From CAVQFD01 sp963724695 (lineage in GTDB: Bacteria > Acidobacteriota > Vicinamibacteria > Vicinamibacterales > CAVVIG01), in NCBI GenBank assembly GCA_963724695.1, contig CAVRVW010000011.1, positions 248,001-312,000 on the forward strand: a DNA stretch of 64,000 bases, written 5' to 3'. Positions 44,145 through 52,835 of this stretch are shown here, in pieces. A program made the position numbers and the translations under genes. The notes beneath the pieces are model-generated. The model worked only from the letters and a program-made list of their open reading frames with translations. It did not search any database and was not told the origin of the DNA. Every line of letters starts with the position of its first letter. Position 1 is the first letter of the stretch.

Positions 44145-45646
44145 TCCGGGTAGCGCGGGCACTGCTGCTCGCGCTCCCGGTGGCCTTCACGGCATGCGGA
44201 GGCACGGCCCCGCCTGCCGTCGCTCCCCTCCCTTCCTCGACTCGACCCGCCCCGCTGTCCAGACGCTCCAGCGCGATCTCGACACGCTGCTCCGCCCTCC
44301 AGCCCTCCGACGCGCCAGCTGGGGCATCGTCGTGCGTTCGCTGGATCGTCAGGAGGTCCTCTACACGGCGAGCCCGGACGTGCTCCTGATGCCCGCGTCG
44401 GCGATGAAGGTCGTCACGCTGGCCACGGCCGCCAGCCGCCTCGGGTGGAACTACTCGTTCGAGACGCGCCTGCTCGGAATCGGCGCGGTGGACTTCGGGT
44501 TCCTCGATGGCGATCTGGTCGTGGTTGGAGGCGGCGATCCGAGCATTGACGACTGGGATGGTGGCGCCGCCAGACTCTTCCAGGGCTGGGCCGATCGCCT
44601 CAAGGCCGCGGGCGTTCGCACCATCGGCGGCCGCATCGTCGGCGACGACAACCAGTTCGAGGACGAGGGGCTCGGGTCCGGCTGGATGTGGGACGACCTG
44701 GGCGCGAGCTTCGCGACAGGGGCCGGCGCCCTCCAGTTCAACCAGAACACGGCCCGAGCGCGAATCGTGCCCGGGGCCGCTCCCGGAGAACCGGCCCTCA
44801 TCGAGATCAGCCCGACATCCAGCGGCCTCGCGGTGCGCAACCGCCTGACGACGTCGGCCGCCGGACGTCGCGCCGGCGATCGAACTCCGCCGGGCGCCCG
44901 GCAGCGACACCGTCGAGATCCGCGGCGTCGTGCCCGGCGGCGGAGCGCCGTTCTTCAGGAACCTGTCCGTCGACAACCCGACGCTGTATTTCGTGACCGC
45001 CCTTCGCGAGGCGCTCGTCGAAAATGGAATAGAAGTCCGCGGACCGGCCGTCGACATCGACTCCATCCCGGATCCACCGCGTCGCGAGGACGGTGTGACG
45101 CTCGTCACACATCGGTCCGCTCCGCTGTCGGCCCTGGCTGTCACGATGATGAAACTGAGCCAGAATCTCTACGCGGAGACGCTGCTGAGGGCCATGGGGG
45201 ACGGAGAAGTACGGGAGACGGCCTCGGGGCGCGAAGCCGCGCTGGCGGTGCTCGACGGATGGCAGGTGGACCGCCTCGACGTGCTCCTGGCGGACGGGTC
45301 AGGGCTGTCGCGTTATGACCTGATCACCGCCAGCGCGCTGGCGATCGTGCTGGCCAGGGTCGCCGCCGATGCCACCATGGGGCCGACGTTCGAAGCATCG
45401 CTGCCGGTCGCCGGGCAGGACGGCACGCTGGCCGGGCGCATGGCCGGCACGCGGGCCGAAGGAAACGCCCGCGCCAAGACCGGGTCGTTCTCGAACGCCC
45501 GGGCGCTGGCCGGCTACGTTCGCACTGCCGATGGCGAGCGCCTGGCCTTCGCGATGATGGCCAACAACTTCGGCACGCCGCCCGACATCGTCGAGCGCGC
45601 GATGGACGCGATGGTCGTCCGTCTGGCCGAATTCACGAGGCGGTGA
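44141..45646 (+). CDS. dacB: D-alanyl-D-alanine carboxypeptidase (PBP4/S13 family) lipoprotein, frameshifted
   Basis: A lipoprotein signal (LLALPVAFTACGG) precedes a PBP4-type fold: SxxK in LLMPASAMKVVTLATA, DGDLVVVGGGDPSIDD, SxN in MKLSQNLYAETLLR and KTG in ARAKTGSFSNARALAGYV. Frame breaks occur near 44225 and 44870. Such enzymes trim peptide side chains of peptidoglycan in the periplasm. It overlaps the DUF4340 stop, making it the last gene of the ABC unit and hinting at a cell-wall role of that unit. Converges with the AlaX gene, overlapping 14 bases. Confidence 0.87.
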
Positions 45647-46835
45647 GCAGGCGACACGCTTCCGCGAGGATGGCTTCTGGATCGGCGTCGAAGCCGCCTC
45701 CCTGAGCCAGATCGGGCTTGCCTCCGCCGCGGCCGCCGAAGCGGGACGCGAGCGACGCGAGGACATCTCGAGCGGAGACGTCCACGTCGACCGCCCGCGC
45801 TATGACAACCTGGGCCGGACGTGCCGTCGACGTGAGGACCGCGAGGTATCCCGGGCGCGTCACGAGCGCCGAGGCCAACGCCTTCAGCCCGTTCGCGTCC
45901 GTGTCCACGGCCGCGTGCACCAGGCGTCCGCGCGCGACGATCTCGGCGCCAGCGGCCAGCCGATCGGCACGGAGCCCGACGAGCTCGGCGTTCAGCAGCG
46001 CACCAACGCGGCGCTGCTCGCGCGATTCGTCCTGCAGGCGCCCGACCGCGGCACGGCACGTCCGAAGGCGCCACCGACATGAGCTTCGACGCCGAGGCCA
46101 GGGCGTCCCGCCGGTCGCGAAACCCCTGCAGCGCGCGGCCGCCGCACACGAACTCGACTCGCGTGCCCGCCCTTGAAACGCTCCCAGGCCGTGACGGCCG
46201 CCAGGCCGACGGCGCCGGTCTGGGAGACATGCGTTCCTCCACAGGCGGACAAATCGAAGTCCGGGATCTCGATCAGCCTGAGGGTCCCCGCTCGGTACTG
46301 ACTCCTTCCTGAGTGGGAGCGCTGCCGCCTCTTCCGCGGTCGCATACCGGATCGCGACCGGCCTGTTCTCCCAGACGATCCGGTTCGCCTCGAGCTCGGC
46401 ACCGGCGATCTCGCCGACCGTGACGTCCCGGTCGAGATCGATGGTCGCCCGCTCGCCGCCAAGATGGAAGCCGACGGTCCGGACGTGCGCCAGCCGATCG
46501 AAGGCCGCCGACAGAATGTGCTGGCCGGTGTGCTGCTGCATGTGGTCGAACCGGCGTGCCCAGTCGATCGCGCCGGATACTGTCTGCCCCACGCGCACCG
46601 TGGCCGCATCCGCAGTGTCGATCACGTGAGCGACGTCGCCGTTCTCGAGATCGAGAACGTCGACGACGGTCCAGGGGCCGAGCTGCCCTCGATCGAAGGG
46701 CTGGCCCCCGGAGGTTGGATAGAAGGCTGTGCGATCGAGCGTCACCTGGACGTGGCCGGCGGCCTGCGCCACGCCAGTGACGACGGCCTCGAAGACTCGT
46801 GCGTGCGGTTCGTTGTAGTAGAGGCGATCCGTCAT
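45633..46835 (-). CDS. Alanyl-tRNA editing protein with DHHA1 domain (AlaX-L type), frameshifted
   Basis: ATG 46835. AlaRS-like editing core: TAFYPTSGGQPFDRGQLG, zinc motifs HMQQHTGQHILSAAF and LSACGGTHVSQTG, and a C-terminal DHHA1 region (SRFGGRGGGKPDLAQGGGFD). Repaired length is about 400 residues with breaks near 46290, 46165 and 46050. It hydrolyses Ser- or Gly-mischarged tRNA-Ala in trans. No aminoacylation domain is present. The strand direction and 3-base gap to queC suggest one transcript running queE-queC and reading on toward dacB in the opposite orientation. Confidence 0.83.
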   Translation of the reverse strand: MTDRLYYNEPHARVFEAVVTGVAQAAGHVQVTLDRTAFYPTSGGQPFDRGQLGPWTVVDVLDLENGDVAHVIDTADAATVRVGQTVSGAIDWARRFDHMQQHTGQHILSAAFDRLAHVRTVGFHLGGERATIDLDRDVTVGEIAGAELEANRIVWENRPVAIRYATAEEAAALPLRKESVPSGDPQADRDPGLRFVRLWRNACLPDRRRRPGGRHGLGAFQGRARESSSCAAAARCRGFATGGTPWPRRRSSCRWRLRTCRAAVGRLQDESREQRRVGALLNAELVGLRADRLAAGAEIVARGRLVHAAVDTDANGLKALASALVTRPGYLAVLTSTARPAQVVIARAVDVDVSARDVLASLASRFGGRGGGKPDLAQGGGFDADPEAILAEACRLLTAS

Positions 46836-46838
46836 TGT

Positions 46839-47502
46839 CTATCGCACGGACAGGGGGTCTACGGCGCCCGCTTCTGAAAACCCTTCGCGCGCAGCACACA
46901 GCTGTCGCAGCGGCCGCACGGACGGCCCTCGGCGTCGGGGCTCGTAGCAGCTGTGGGTCAGGCCGTAGTCGAGCCCGAGCCCGAGCCCCCGCCGGATGAT
47001 GTCGGCCTTGGTCAGCGTGATGAGCGGCGTGTGAATGCGGAAACGTGCGCCCTCGACGCCGGCCGGGTCGCCACGCTGGCGAGCGCCTCGAACGCCTGCG
47101 ACGAACTCGGGCCGGCAGTCGGGATAGCCGGAGTAGTCGAGGGCGTTGACGCCGATGACCATGTCGCGTGCGCCGAGCGCCTCGGCCCACCCGAGCGCGA
47201 GCGACAGGAAGATCGTGTTCCTGGCCGGCACGTAGGTTGACGGAATGCCTGTCGCCGACAGGTCGCGGTCGAGCGGCACCGGCAGGTCGGAGGTCAGCGA
47301 CGATCCGCCGAAGCCCCGCAGGTCGAGCGTCGAGCTCGAGATGCCGCGGCGACGCCCAGCGCGCCGCCACGCGGCGTGCCGCCTCGATCTCGACGGCGTG
47401 ACGCTGACCGTAACGGATGGTCAGCGCGAACAGCGAGAATCCCTCGGACCTGGCAATCGCCGCGGCGGTGTACGAGTCGAGCCCGCCGCTCAGAAGGACC
47501 AC
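46839..47502 (-). CDS. queC: 7-cyano-7-deazaguanine synthase, frameshifted
   Basis: PP-loop VLLSGGLDSYTAAAIARSEG, ALTIRYGQRHAVEIEAARRV, STYVPARNTIFLSLALGWAE, VNALDYSGYPDCRPEFV, IHTPLITLTKADIIRRGLGL and THSCYEP lead to a terminal zinc Cys cluster, now in pieces, and the end GFSEAGAVDPLSVR. At least three frame breaks (about 47330, 47080, 46930). QueC makes preQ0 from CDG for queuosine or 7-deazapurine synthesis. GTG 47502 is used; the true start may be a few codons upstream, near the queE stop (47518). Confidence 0.85.
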
Positions 47503-47517
47503 GGCCGGCGTGCAGGC

Positions 47518-48174
47518 TCACACACCCCTCGTCGATGGGCGACCAGATGTACTTGTGCAGCTGCAGCTGCAGCCGCGCCGGCACGCGATCCGCCAGCATC
47601 CACTCCGACGAGCGTTCGCGGTTCGAGCACGCCGTGAACGGGCGACAACAGCACGGCCGCCGTCTTGCCCGGCCAGGCCGTACCGCTCGATCACCTCGCG
47701 CGCGAACTCGTAGTCGGCTCGATCCTGCATGACGAACTTCACCTCGTCGTGCGGCGCGAGCAGGTCGAGGTTCCCCCAGTCGTTCCTGTCCGGCCTCGCC
47801 GCTGCCCGGACACTTGACGTCCACGATCTTGACGACCTCCCGGGGCACGCGATCGATCGGCCGATGCCCGCCGGTTTCGAGCATCACCGTGCGGCCCAGC
47901 GCGAGCAGGCGGTCCATCAGCGGGATACACCTCGTCCTGGAGCAGCGGCTCGCCGCCCGTGATCTCGACGAGCGGGCAGCCGTGCCGCTCGACCTCGGCC
48001 ACGACATCGTCCAGCGACCGCTTGCTGCCCTCGTGGAACGCGTAGGGCGTGTCGCACCAGGTGCAGCGCAGGTCGCAGGCCGTCAGGCGCACGAACACGC
48101 ACGGGCGCGCCGGCGCGGGTCGATTCGCCCTGAATCGAATAGAAGATCTCGTTGACCGTCAGCACAGTCCACAT
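47518..48174 (-). CDS. queE: 7-carboxy-7-deazaguanine synthase, frameshifted
   Basis: Radical SAM enzyme. VNEIFYSIQGESTRAG and FVRLTACDLRCTWCDTPYAF carry the CxxxCxxC cluster motif; EITGGEPLLQDEVY and VMLETGGHRPIDRV follow; the C-terminus LQLQLHKYIWSPIDEGV is typical. At least four one-base breaks (about 48110, 47930, 47800, 47650). It converts carboxy-tetrahydropterin into CDG, the step before QueC, which follows it directly. ATG 48174 diverges from the DUF72 gene at 48192 across only 17 bases. Confidence 0.84.
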
Positions 48175-48191
48175 TATCCTACTGGGACGCC

Positions 48192-49137
48192 ATGTCCACG
48201 CTGCGCATCGGCACGTCCGGCTGGAACTACCCGGACGGCAAGGGCACCTGGAACGGCATCTTCTACCCGCCGTCGCGGCAGCGGCCGCGAGGCTTCGACG
48301 AGCTGTCGTTCTACGCCGAGCACTTCGACACGGTCGAGGTCAATTCGACGTTCTACGGCCAGCCGCGCGCCGACGTCTGCCGCGAAGTGGGCCGAGCGCA
48401 CGCCGGCGGGCTTCGAGTTCTCGGTCAAGCTGTATCAGAAGTTCACGCACCCGAAGATGTTCAGCAAGCGGCGTCGAGCAGGCGCTGCCCGAGGGCGACC
48501 GCGGCGGCGACTCGAGCGCACTGGCCCGCCCGAACCGGCGCGGATCTCGACGAGTTCCGGCGCGGGATCGATCCGCTCGCCGGCGCGCGGCAAGCTCGGC
48601 GCCCTGCTCGCGCAGTTTCCGCCGAGCTTCAAGATCGGCCGGCCGAGTGCGACTACCTCGCGGCGCTGCTCCGCGCCTTCTCGGGATACCCGATCGCCGT
48701 CGAGCTCGCCACCGCAGCTGGAGCGACCACATCGGCGACACGCTCGCGCTGCTTGAACGGATTCGGCGCGGCGTGGGTGCAGATCGACGAGCCGAAGTTC
48801 CGCTTCTCGATCCGGCAGAACTACCTGCCGAACGTGCCGGGCTTCTACTACATGCGGCTGCACGGCCGGAACGCCGCGAAGTGGTGGACGCACGAGAAGG
48901 CCGAGGATCGCTACAACTATCTGTATTCGGCCGACGAGCTCGCGGAGTTCACCGAGACGGCCGGACGCCGCCCGCGAGCTCGTCAAGAAGGCGTATCTCT
49001 ACACGAACAATCACTTCTCGGCGAAGTCGGTCGCGAACGCCGCGATGATCAAGCAGCAGCTCGGCGAGCCGATCGACGGCGAGTATCCGCCGGAGTTCGT
49101 CGCGCGCTATCCCGAGCTGGCGCCGTCGCTGCGCATC
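48192..49137 (+). CDS. DUF72 (YecE-like) TIM-barrel protein, frameshifted
   Basis: STLRIGTSGWNYPDGKGTWN, ELSFYAEHFDTVEVNSTFYG and GFEFSVKLYQKFTHPKMF are the family's opening motifs; VPGFYYMRLHGRNAAKWWTH, YNYLYSADELAEF and KKAYLYTNNHFSAKSVANAA close it. Five or more frame breaks scatter these segments. Function is unknown; a TIM-barrel nuclease-like role has been suggested for the family. The exact end is not certain because no stop is met in the terminal frame before the converging cyclophilin gene. Confidence 0.78.
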
Positions 49138-49717
49138 AGCAGCACTGTCAGGCCCGCAGGTAGACTCTGTGTGATCTCGTCGCTCGACCTGGAGTCTGGC
49201 CAGCACGTCCGCGCCCTCGACGACCTGGCCGAACACCGCGTAGCGCGTGTCCAGATCGCGGCGCGGCGCGAGCGTGATGTAGATCTGACTGTCGGCCCGC
49301 GGCAGGATCTCCCAGATGCGCCAGGCCCACCGCTCCCGGCCTGGTGCAGGCGCTTCGCGCCGATCTCGGCGACGCCGACCGGCTTCCCGCTGCCCGCCTC
49401 CGCGCCTCTGCCCCAGAGCGGCCCGCTTGGAGTCGTCGCGGGTCTGCGGATCGCCAAACTGCACGACGAAGCCCGGGAAGCGCGCGATGCACGCGCTGAC
49501 CGTCGTAGAAGCCCTGCTTGACGAGCGCCACGACGTGCGCGACCGTTATCGGCGCATCGCCCGGGAACAGTCTCGAATGCGAACGGCGCCGCGGGCGCTC
49601 TCGACGACCACGACGGGGTTCACCGGACTTCGCTCGGCCTGCCCGAAGGCCGCGCTGAGCGCCGAGGACGCCAGCCAGCACCAGACACAAGGCCGCACAC
49701 CGGAATCTCGCGGGCAT
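49107..49717 (-). CDS. Exported cyclophilin-type peptidyl-prolyl isomerase, frameshifted
   Basis: ATG 49717 overlaps the nth stop (TAATG). A leader CAALCLVLAGVLGAQ is followed by fragments VVVVESARGAVRI, APITVAHVVALVKQGFYDGQ, FVVQFGDPQTRDDSKR, GGHERWAWR-like, DSQIYITLAPRRDLDTRYAV and FGQVVEGADVLARLQ, the order found in bacterial cyclophilins. Four or more frame breaks. It would catalyse proline isomerisation in the periplasm. The C-terminus DEITQSLPAGLTVLL overlaps the DUF72 gene tail-to-tail. Confidence 0.75.
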
Positions 49718-50394
49718 TATCCCGTCGCCTCGTGATCCCGCTGCGCCGGAACCTTCGACACCCGCGTCACGCCGACGCGACGACAGAACGGCCGCAGCAC
49801 GCAGCCGCTCGCACCGCGGATACACCGGCCGGCACACGTTCTGGCCCCACGTCACGAGGTACAGGTTGATGTACGGCCACCATCGGGGCTCCGTCGCGTC
49901 GTACAGCGCCTGCTCGGTCTTCTCAGGCGTGCGTCGTGCGGACCCATCCCAGACGGTTCGAGATGCGATGGACGTGCGTGTCCACGCAGATGTTGCGCTG
50001 GCTCTTGAACGCCAGGATCAGCACCAGGTTGGCGGTCTTGCGGCCGACGCCCGGCAGCGTCAGGAGCTCCTCCATGGTGCCGGGCACGACGGCCGCCGAA
50101 GTTGCTCGACGAGGAGCCGGCACGTGGCCTTCACATGTCGGGCCTTGTGCCGATAGAAGCTGACCGGATAGATCAGCCGCTCGATCTGTCTTGACCGTCA
50201 GCTGCCCCATCGTCTGCGGCGTGCTGGCGACGCCGAACAGCCGCGTCGACGCGGCCAGCGTCGTCGCGATCCTGCGTCCGTGCCGACAGCAGCGTCGCGA
50301 TCAGCACCTGAAAGGGATCCTCCTCCTGGCTCTCGGAGATCTTCTCGACGGCCGGCAGCTCGAGCCCGTCGATGGCGCGCGCGAGCGCACGCAT
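49717..50394 (-). CDS. nth: Endonuclease III, frameshifted
   Basis: Readable parts: DPFQVLIATLLSARTQD at the start; helix-hairpin-helix LLTLPGVGRKTANLVLILAF with the catalytic Lys; NICVDTHVHRISNRLGWVRT with the catalytic Asp; and a C-terminal 4Fe-4S cluster (CRPVYPRCERCVLRPFC). Frame breaks near 50270, 50210, 50100 and 49920. The enzyme excises oxidised pyrimidines. The start is taken at 50394, but upstream residues may belong to it. It sits between the microcompartment-associated dehydrogenase and the cyclophilin gene. Confidence 0.84.
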
Positions 50395-50452
50395 GACCGG
50401 GCTCGGCGTGCCTTAGCGCGGCCTCGTTCTCGACGGACACTGCGCTCGGGCG

Positions 50453-51387
50453 TCAGACTGGCGGGCGGCCGGCCAGGACTTCGACGACGTTGTCGGCGGC
50501 GAGATCGGCCATCGCCGTGCGGGTTTCGGTGGTGCCGCTGCCGAGATGCGGCACGAGCAGCACGTTGTCGAGCGCCAGCAGATCCGGATGCACGACCGGC
50601 TCGTGCTCGTACACGTCGAGAGCCGCGCCCGCAATCAGCCGCTGCTTCGAGGGCCCACGCGAGCGCGTCCTCGTCGACCACCGGGCCGCGGGCCGTGTTG
50701 ATCAGGTACGCGGACCGCTTCATGCGCGCGAGCAGACGCTTGTCGATCAGGTGCCTGCGTCTCGGGCGCGAGCGGCACGTGGAGCGACACGACATCGGAG
50801 GTGTTGAGGAGGCGGTCGAGCGACATCGCCTCGCCGCCCCTGGTAACGGGCCTCGCTTCGGCTGGTGTACGCGACGCGCATGCCGAACGCCGGCGCCCTG
50901 TCCGCCACCGCCCGCGCGATTCGTCCGAGGCCGACGAGCCCCAGCTGCTTGCCCGCGAAGGTCGGTGCCGAGCATGAAGTCGAACGCCCACCCGTTCCAG
51001 CCGCCGCGCCGGACCAGCCGATCGCCCTCGGCGAGCCGTCGCGTGACCGCCAGAATCAGCCCCCAGGTGAAGTCGGCCACCGAGTCGGTCAGCACGTCCG
51101 GCGTGTTGGTGACCGTCGACGCCGCGCGCGTGTGCGTAGTCGACGTCGATGTTGTTGTAGCCGACCGCCACGTTGGCGATGATCTTCAGCTGCTCGGCCG
51201 CGTCAATGGTCGCCCTGTCGAACTGGTCGTTCAGCATCGACACCACGGCGTCCGCTCCGCGCAGGCGCTCGCGCAGCTGCGCGGCCGAGAGCGCGGCCGC
51301 ATCGGCGTGCAGGTCGACGGTGCCGGCAGACTCGAGCGCCGAAATGACCGACGACGGAAGCTTTCGGGTGACGAGAATCCGGGGCAT
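50453..51387 (-). CDS. D-2-hydroxyacid dehydrogenase (glyoxylate/hydroxypyruvate reductase type), frameshifted
   Basis: PRILVTRKLPSSVISALESA, IIANVAVGYNNIDVDYA, VADFTWGLILAVTRRL with EGDRLVRRGGW, the NAD fold GLVGLGRIARAVADRA, SYLINTARGPVVDEDAL (catalytic Arg), ALDVYEHEPVVHPDLLALDN (Glu) and LLVPHLGSGTTETRTAMADL (His). Breaks near 51110, 50965, 50750 and 50645. Repaired length about 315. It reduces glyoxylate, hydroxypyruvate or similar 2-oxoacids with NAD(P)H. Neither end looks like an encapsulation peptide. It is the last gene after the microcompartment shell genes and may regenerate NAD for them. Confidence 0.83.
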
Positions 51388-51390
51388 CGC

Positions 51391-51421
51391 CCTAAGCCTT
51401 AAGCCCTGAGCCTTGAGCCAC
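51391..51421. repeat. Word repeat CTAAGCCTTAAGCCCTGAGCCTT
   Basis: Degenerate copies of a CCTTAAGCCCTGAG word between the Cys-rich small gene and the dehydrogenase. It shares 18 consecutive bases (AGCCCTGAGCCTTGAGCC) with the complement of the repeat at 134-206. Confidence 0.6.
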
Positions 51422-51657
51422 TCAGTGTCCGTACGATTGGCAGTAGCCGCAGTGGGTGCAGCGGACCGACGGCTCGATCACGCAGGCGCCGTCCTCGCCG
51501 TCGGCGCCGCGGGCCGCCGCTGCGTCACGGGCAGCCGCGCGTGGCTGATGTGCAGATGCAGCGTTTCGTGGGTGTGTCGTTCGTGGCGTCCCGGCGGCTC
51601 GAGCCTGGCAATGGCCGCGCGCACCATGGCGCGCAGTTCGGCGTCAGACACGTCCAT
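51422..51657 (-). CDS. Small microcompartment-associated protein: N-terminal encapsulation-like helix, His-rich middle, Cys-rich end
   Basis: ATG 51657 overlaps the third pentamer-protein gene by 14 bases. MDVSDAELRAMVRAAIARLE is an amphipathic helix of the size and pattern of microcompartment encapsulation peptides. After a proline-glycine linker comes HERHTHETLHLHISH with six His. One frame break near 51535 (extra base or two-base loss) joins this to an Ala-rich spacer and the end CVIEPSVRCTHCGYCQSYGH, with four Cys and a terminal His. About 77 residues. I do not recognise a named family. The layout suggests a cargo or linker protein that binds metal or an Fe-S cluster inside the compartment. 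Confidence 0.65.
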
Positions 51658-51935
51658 GGCCGTGCTCGACGTGATCGACATGGTCGATGATTCCGATGAT
51701 GGCGGCGTCAACCGGCGCTCCCTTCCTGCCGAGCGCCTCGCCCGCCGCACGTCCCTCGATGACGATGAGCACCTTCTCGTCGACGCCCGGCGCCGACACC
51801 GTCGACGGCGAGCATCGCGGCGCCGCGGGCGGAATCGTCCAGGTTGAGCGGCTGCACCAGCATCAGCTTCGCGCCTTCGAACTTCTGGTGCTTTCTTGTC
51901 GAGACCACGTTCCCCACGACGCGCGCAATCATCAT
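51644..51935 (-). CDS. Microcompartment pentamer shell protein (EutN/CcmL), third copy, frameshifted
   Basis: MIARVVGNVVSTRKHQKFEG with KLMLVQPLNLD is the standard beginning. One inserted C near 51795 disrupts the middle; repaired, AVDGVGAG continues as VDEKVLIVIEGRAAGEALGR, then KGAPVDAAIIGIIDHVDH and the stop at 51644. About 96 residues. An unusual C-terminal HVDHVEHGHGRV is His-rich. BMC-P pentamers cap the vertices of the shell. The start overlaps the stop of the second copy by 4 bases. Confidence 0.85.
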
Positions 51936-52201
51936 GGCTTTACCGTCCAGTGATCGGTGATGCCGACGATGCCGGCGTCGACGGGCGGCTCGGCCGGATG
52001 GAAGGGAAAGCTGGCTTCCTTGCCGCGCACGAAGAACACCTCTTCGCCGACCCCGGCGCCCATCGCATCCGCGACCACGAGGGGCTTGCCTGCCGGCTCG
52101 CGTCCTGGCGTCAGGGGCTGCACAATCAGCAGCGTCACGCCCTGGAGCTGTTCGTCCTTCCGGGTCGCCACGACATCACCGATGACGCGTGCGAGCTGCA
52201 T
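51932..52201 (-). CDS. Microcompartment pentamer shell protein (EutN/CcmL), second copy
   Basis: 89 residues, intact. MQLARVIGDVVATRKDEQLQ, LLIVQPLTPGREPAGKPLVV, DAMGAGVGEEVFFVRGKEAS and EPPVDAGIVGITDHWTVKP follow the family pattern, including the GAGxGexV loop and the PVDaaIvGIvD strand. It differs from the first copy at many positions (FFVRGKEASF replaces LIVSGSSARM), so the copies are not recent duplicates. ATG 52201 lies 3 bases after the preceding stop and its end overlaps the third copy. Confidence 0.92.
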   Translation of the reverse strand: MQLARVIGDVVATRKDEQLQGVTLLIVQPLTPGREPAGKPLVVADAMGAGVGEEVFFVRGKEASFPFHPAEPPVDAGIVGITDHWTVKP

Positions 52202-52204
52202 GGC

Positions 52205-52474
52205 TCAGTCGGTGATCTCGATAGCGTCGACGATGCCGACGATGGCGGCGTCCACGGGGCAATCCTTCAGGCCCGACGCCATGCGCGCCGAGCTGCCGCT
52301 GACGATCAGCACGGTTTCGCCGACGCCGGCGTCGACGGTATCCACGGCGACGAGGTAGTTCGACTCGGGCTTGCCCCGCGGGTCGATGGCACGGGCGACG
52401 AGGAGCTTGTTGCTGACGAGCCGGGGGTCCTTCCGGGTCGCAACGACCGTCCCGACGATCTTTGCGAGCAGCAC
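52205..52474 (-). CDS. Microcompartment pentamer shell protein (EutN/CcmL), first copy
   Basis: 89 residues, intact. MLLAKIVGTVVATRKDPRLV, SNKLLVARAIDPRGKPESNY, VDTVDAGVGETVLIVSGSSA and DCPVDAAIVGIVDAIEITD. GTG start 5 bases after the hexamer-protein stop (52480). Three different pentamer genes in tandem occur in several microcompartment loci; in such shells the paralogs are thought to occupy non-equivalent vertices or to have accessory roles. Confidence 0.92.
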   Translation of the reverse strand: MLLAKIVGTVVATRKDPRLVSNKLLVARAIDPRGKPESNYLVAVDTVDAGVGETVLIVSGSSARMASGLKDCPVDAAIVGIVDAIEITD

Positions 52475-52479
52475 CCGCG

Positions 52480-52773
52480 TCAGGCCTTCACGCCGGTCGC
52501 CTTGCCGATCGGCAGCACGTCCTCGAGGTTGGCGTGTGGCCTGGGGATGACGTGCACGGAGACGAGCTCGCCGACGCGACGGGCGGCTGCGGCGCCGGCG
52601 TCGGTCGCCGCCTTGACCGCGGCGACATCACCGCGGACGATGGCCGTGACGTAGCCCGCGCCGATCTTCTCCCAGCCAACGAGGGTCACCTTGGCGGCCT
52701 TGACCATGGCGTCGGCCGCCTCGATCATCGCGACCAGGCCCTTCGTTTCGATCATTCCGAGCGCCTCACCCAT
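52480..52773 (-). CDS. Microcompartment hexamer shell protein (BMC-H)
   Basis: 97 residues. MGEALGMIETKGLVAMIEAA, DAMVKAAKVTLVGWEKIGAG (pore loop KIGAG), YVTAIVRGDVAAVKAATDAG, AAAARRVGELVSVHVIPRPH, ending LPIGKATGVKA. The whole single BMC fold is present at the usual length. Hexamers tile the shell facets and their central pore, here lined by the KIGAG loop, passes small substrates. ATG 52773 has GGAG 7 bases upstream. It is the only hexamer gene in the window and no tandem-domain BMC-T is visible. Confidence 0.95.
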   Translation of the reverse strand: MGEALGMIETKGLVAMIEAADAMVKAAKVTLVGWEKIGAGYVTAIVRGDVAAVKAATDAGAAAARRVGELVSVHVIPRPHANLEDVLPIGKATGVKA

Positions 52774-52835
52774 GCCGATCTCCTTCGCTGGCGCGGTTCA
52801 GCGACCGCCGCCGCAGTGTCGTCGCTGTCTCAGGG

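Noticed and set aside
52205..52773. Carboxysome instead of metabolosome
   Set aside because: No RuBisCO, carbonic anhydrase or CsoS2 is present; the neighbouring cargo is an aldolase.
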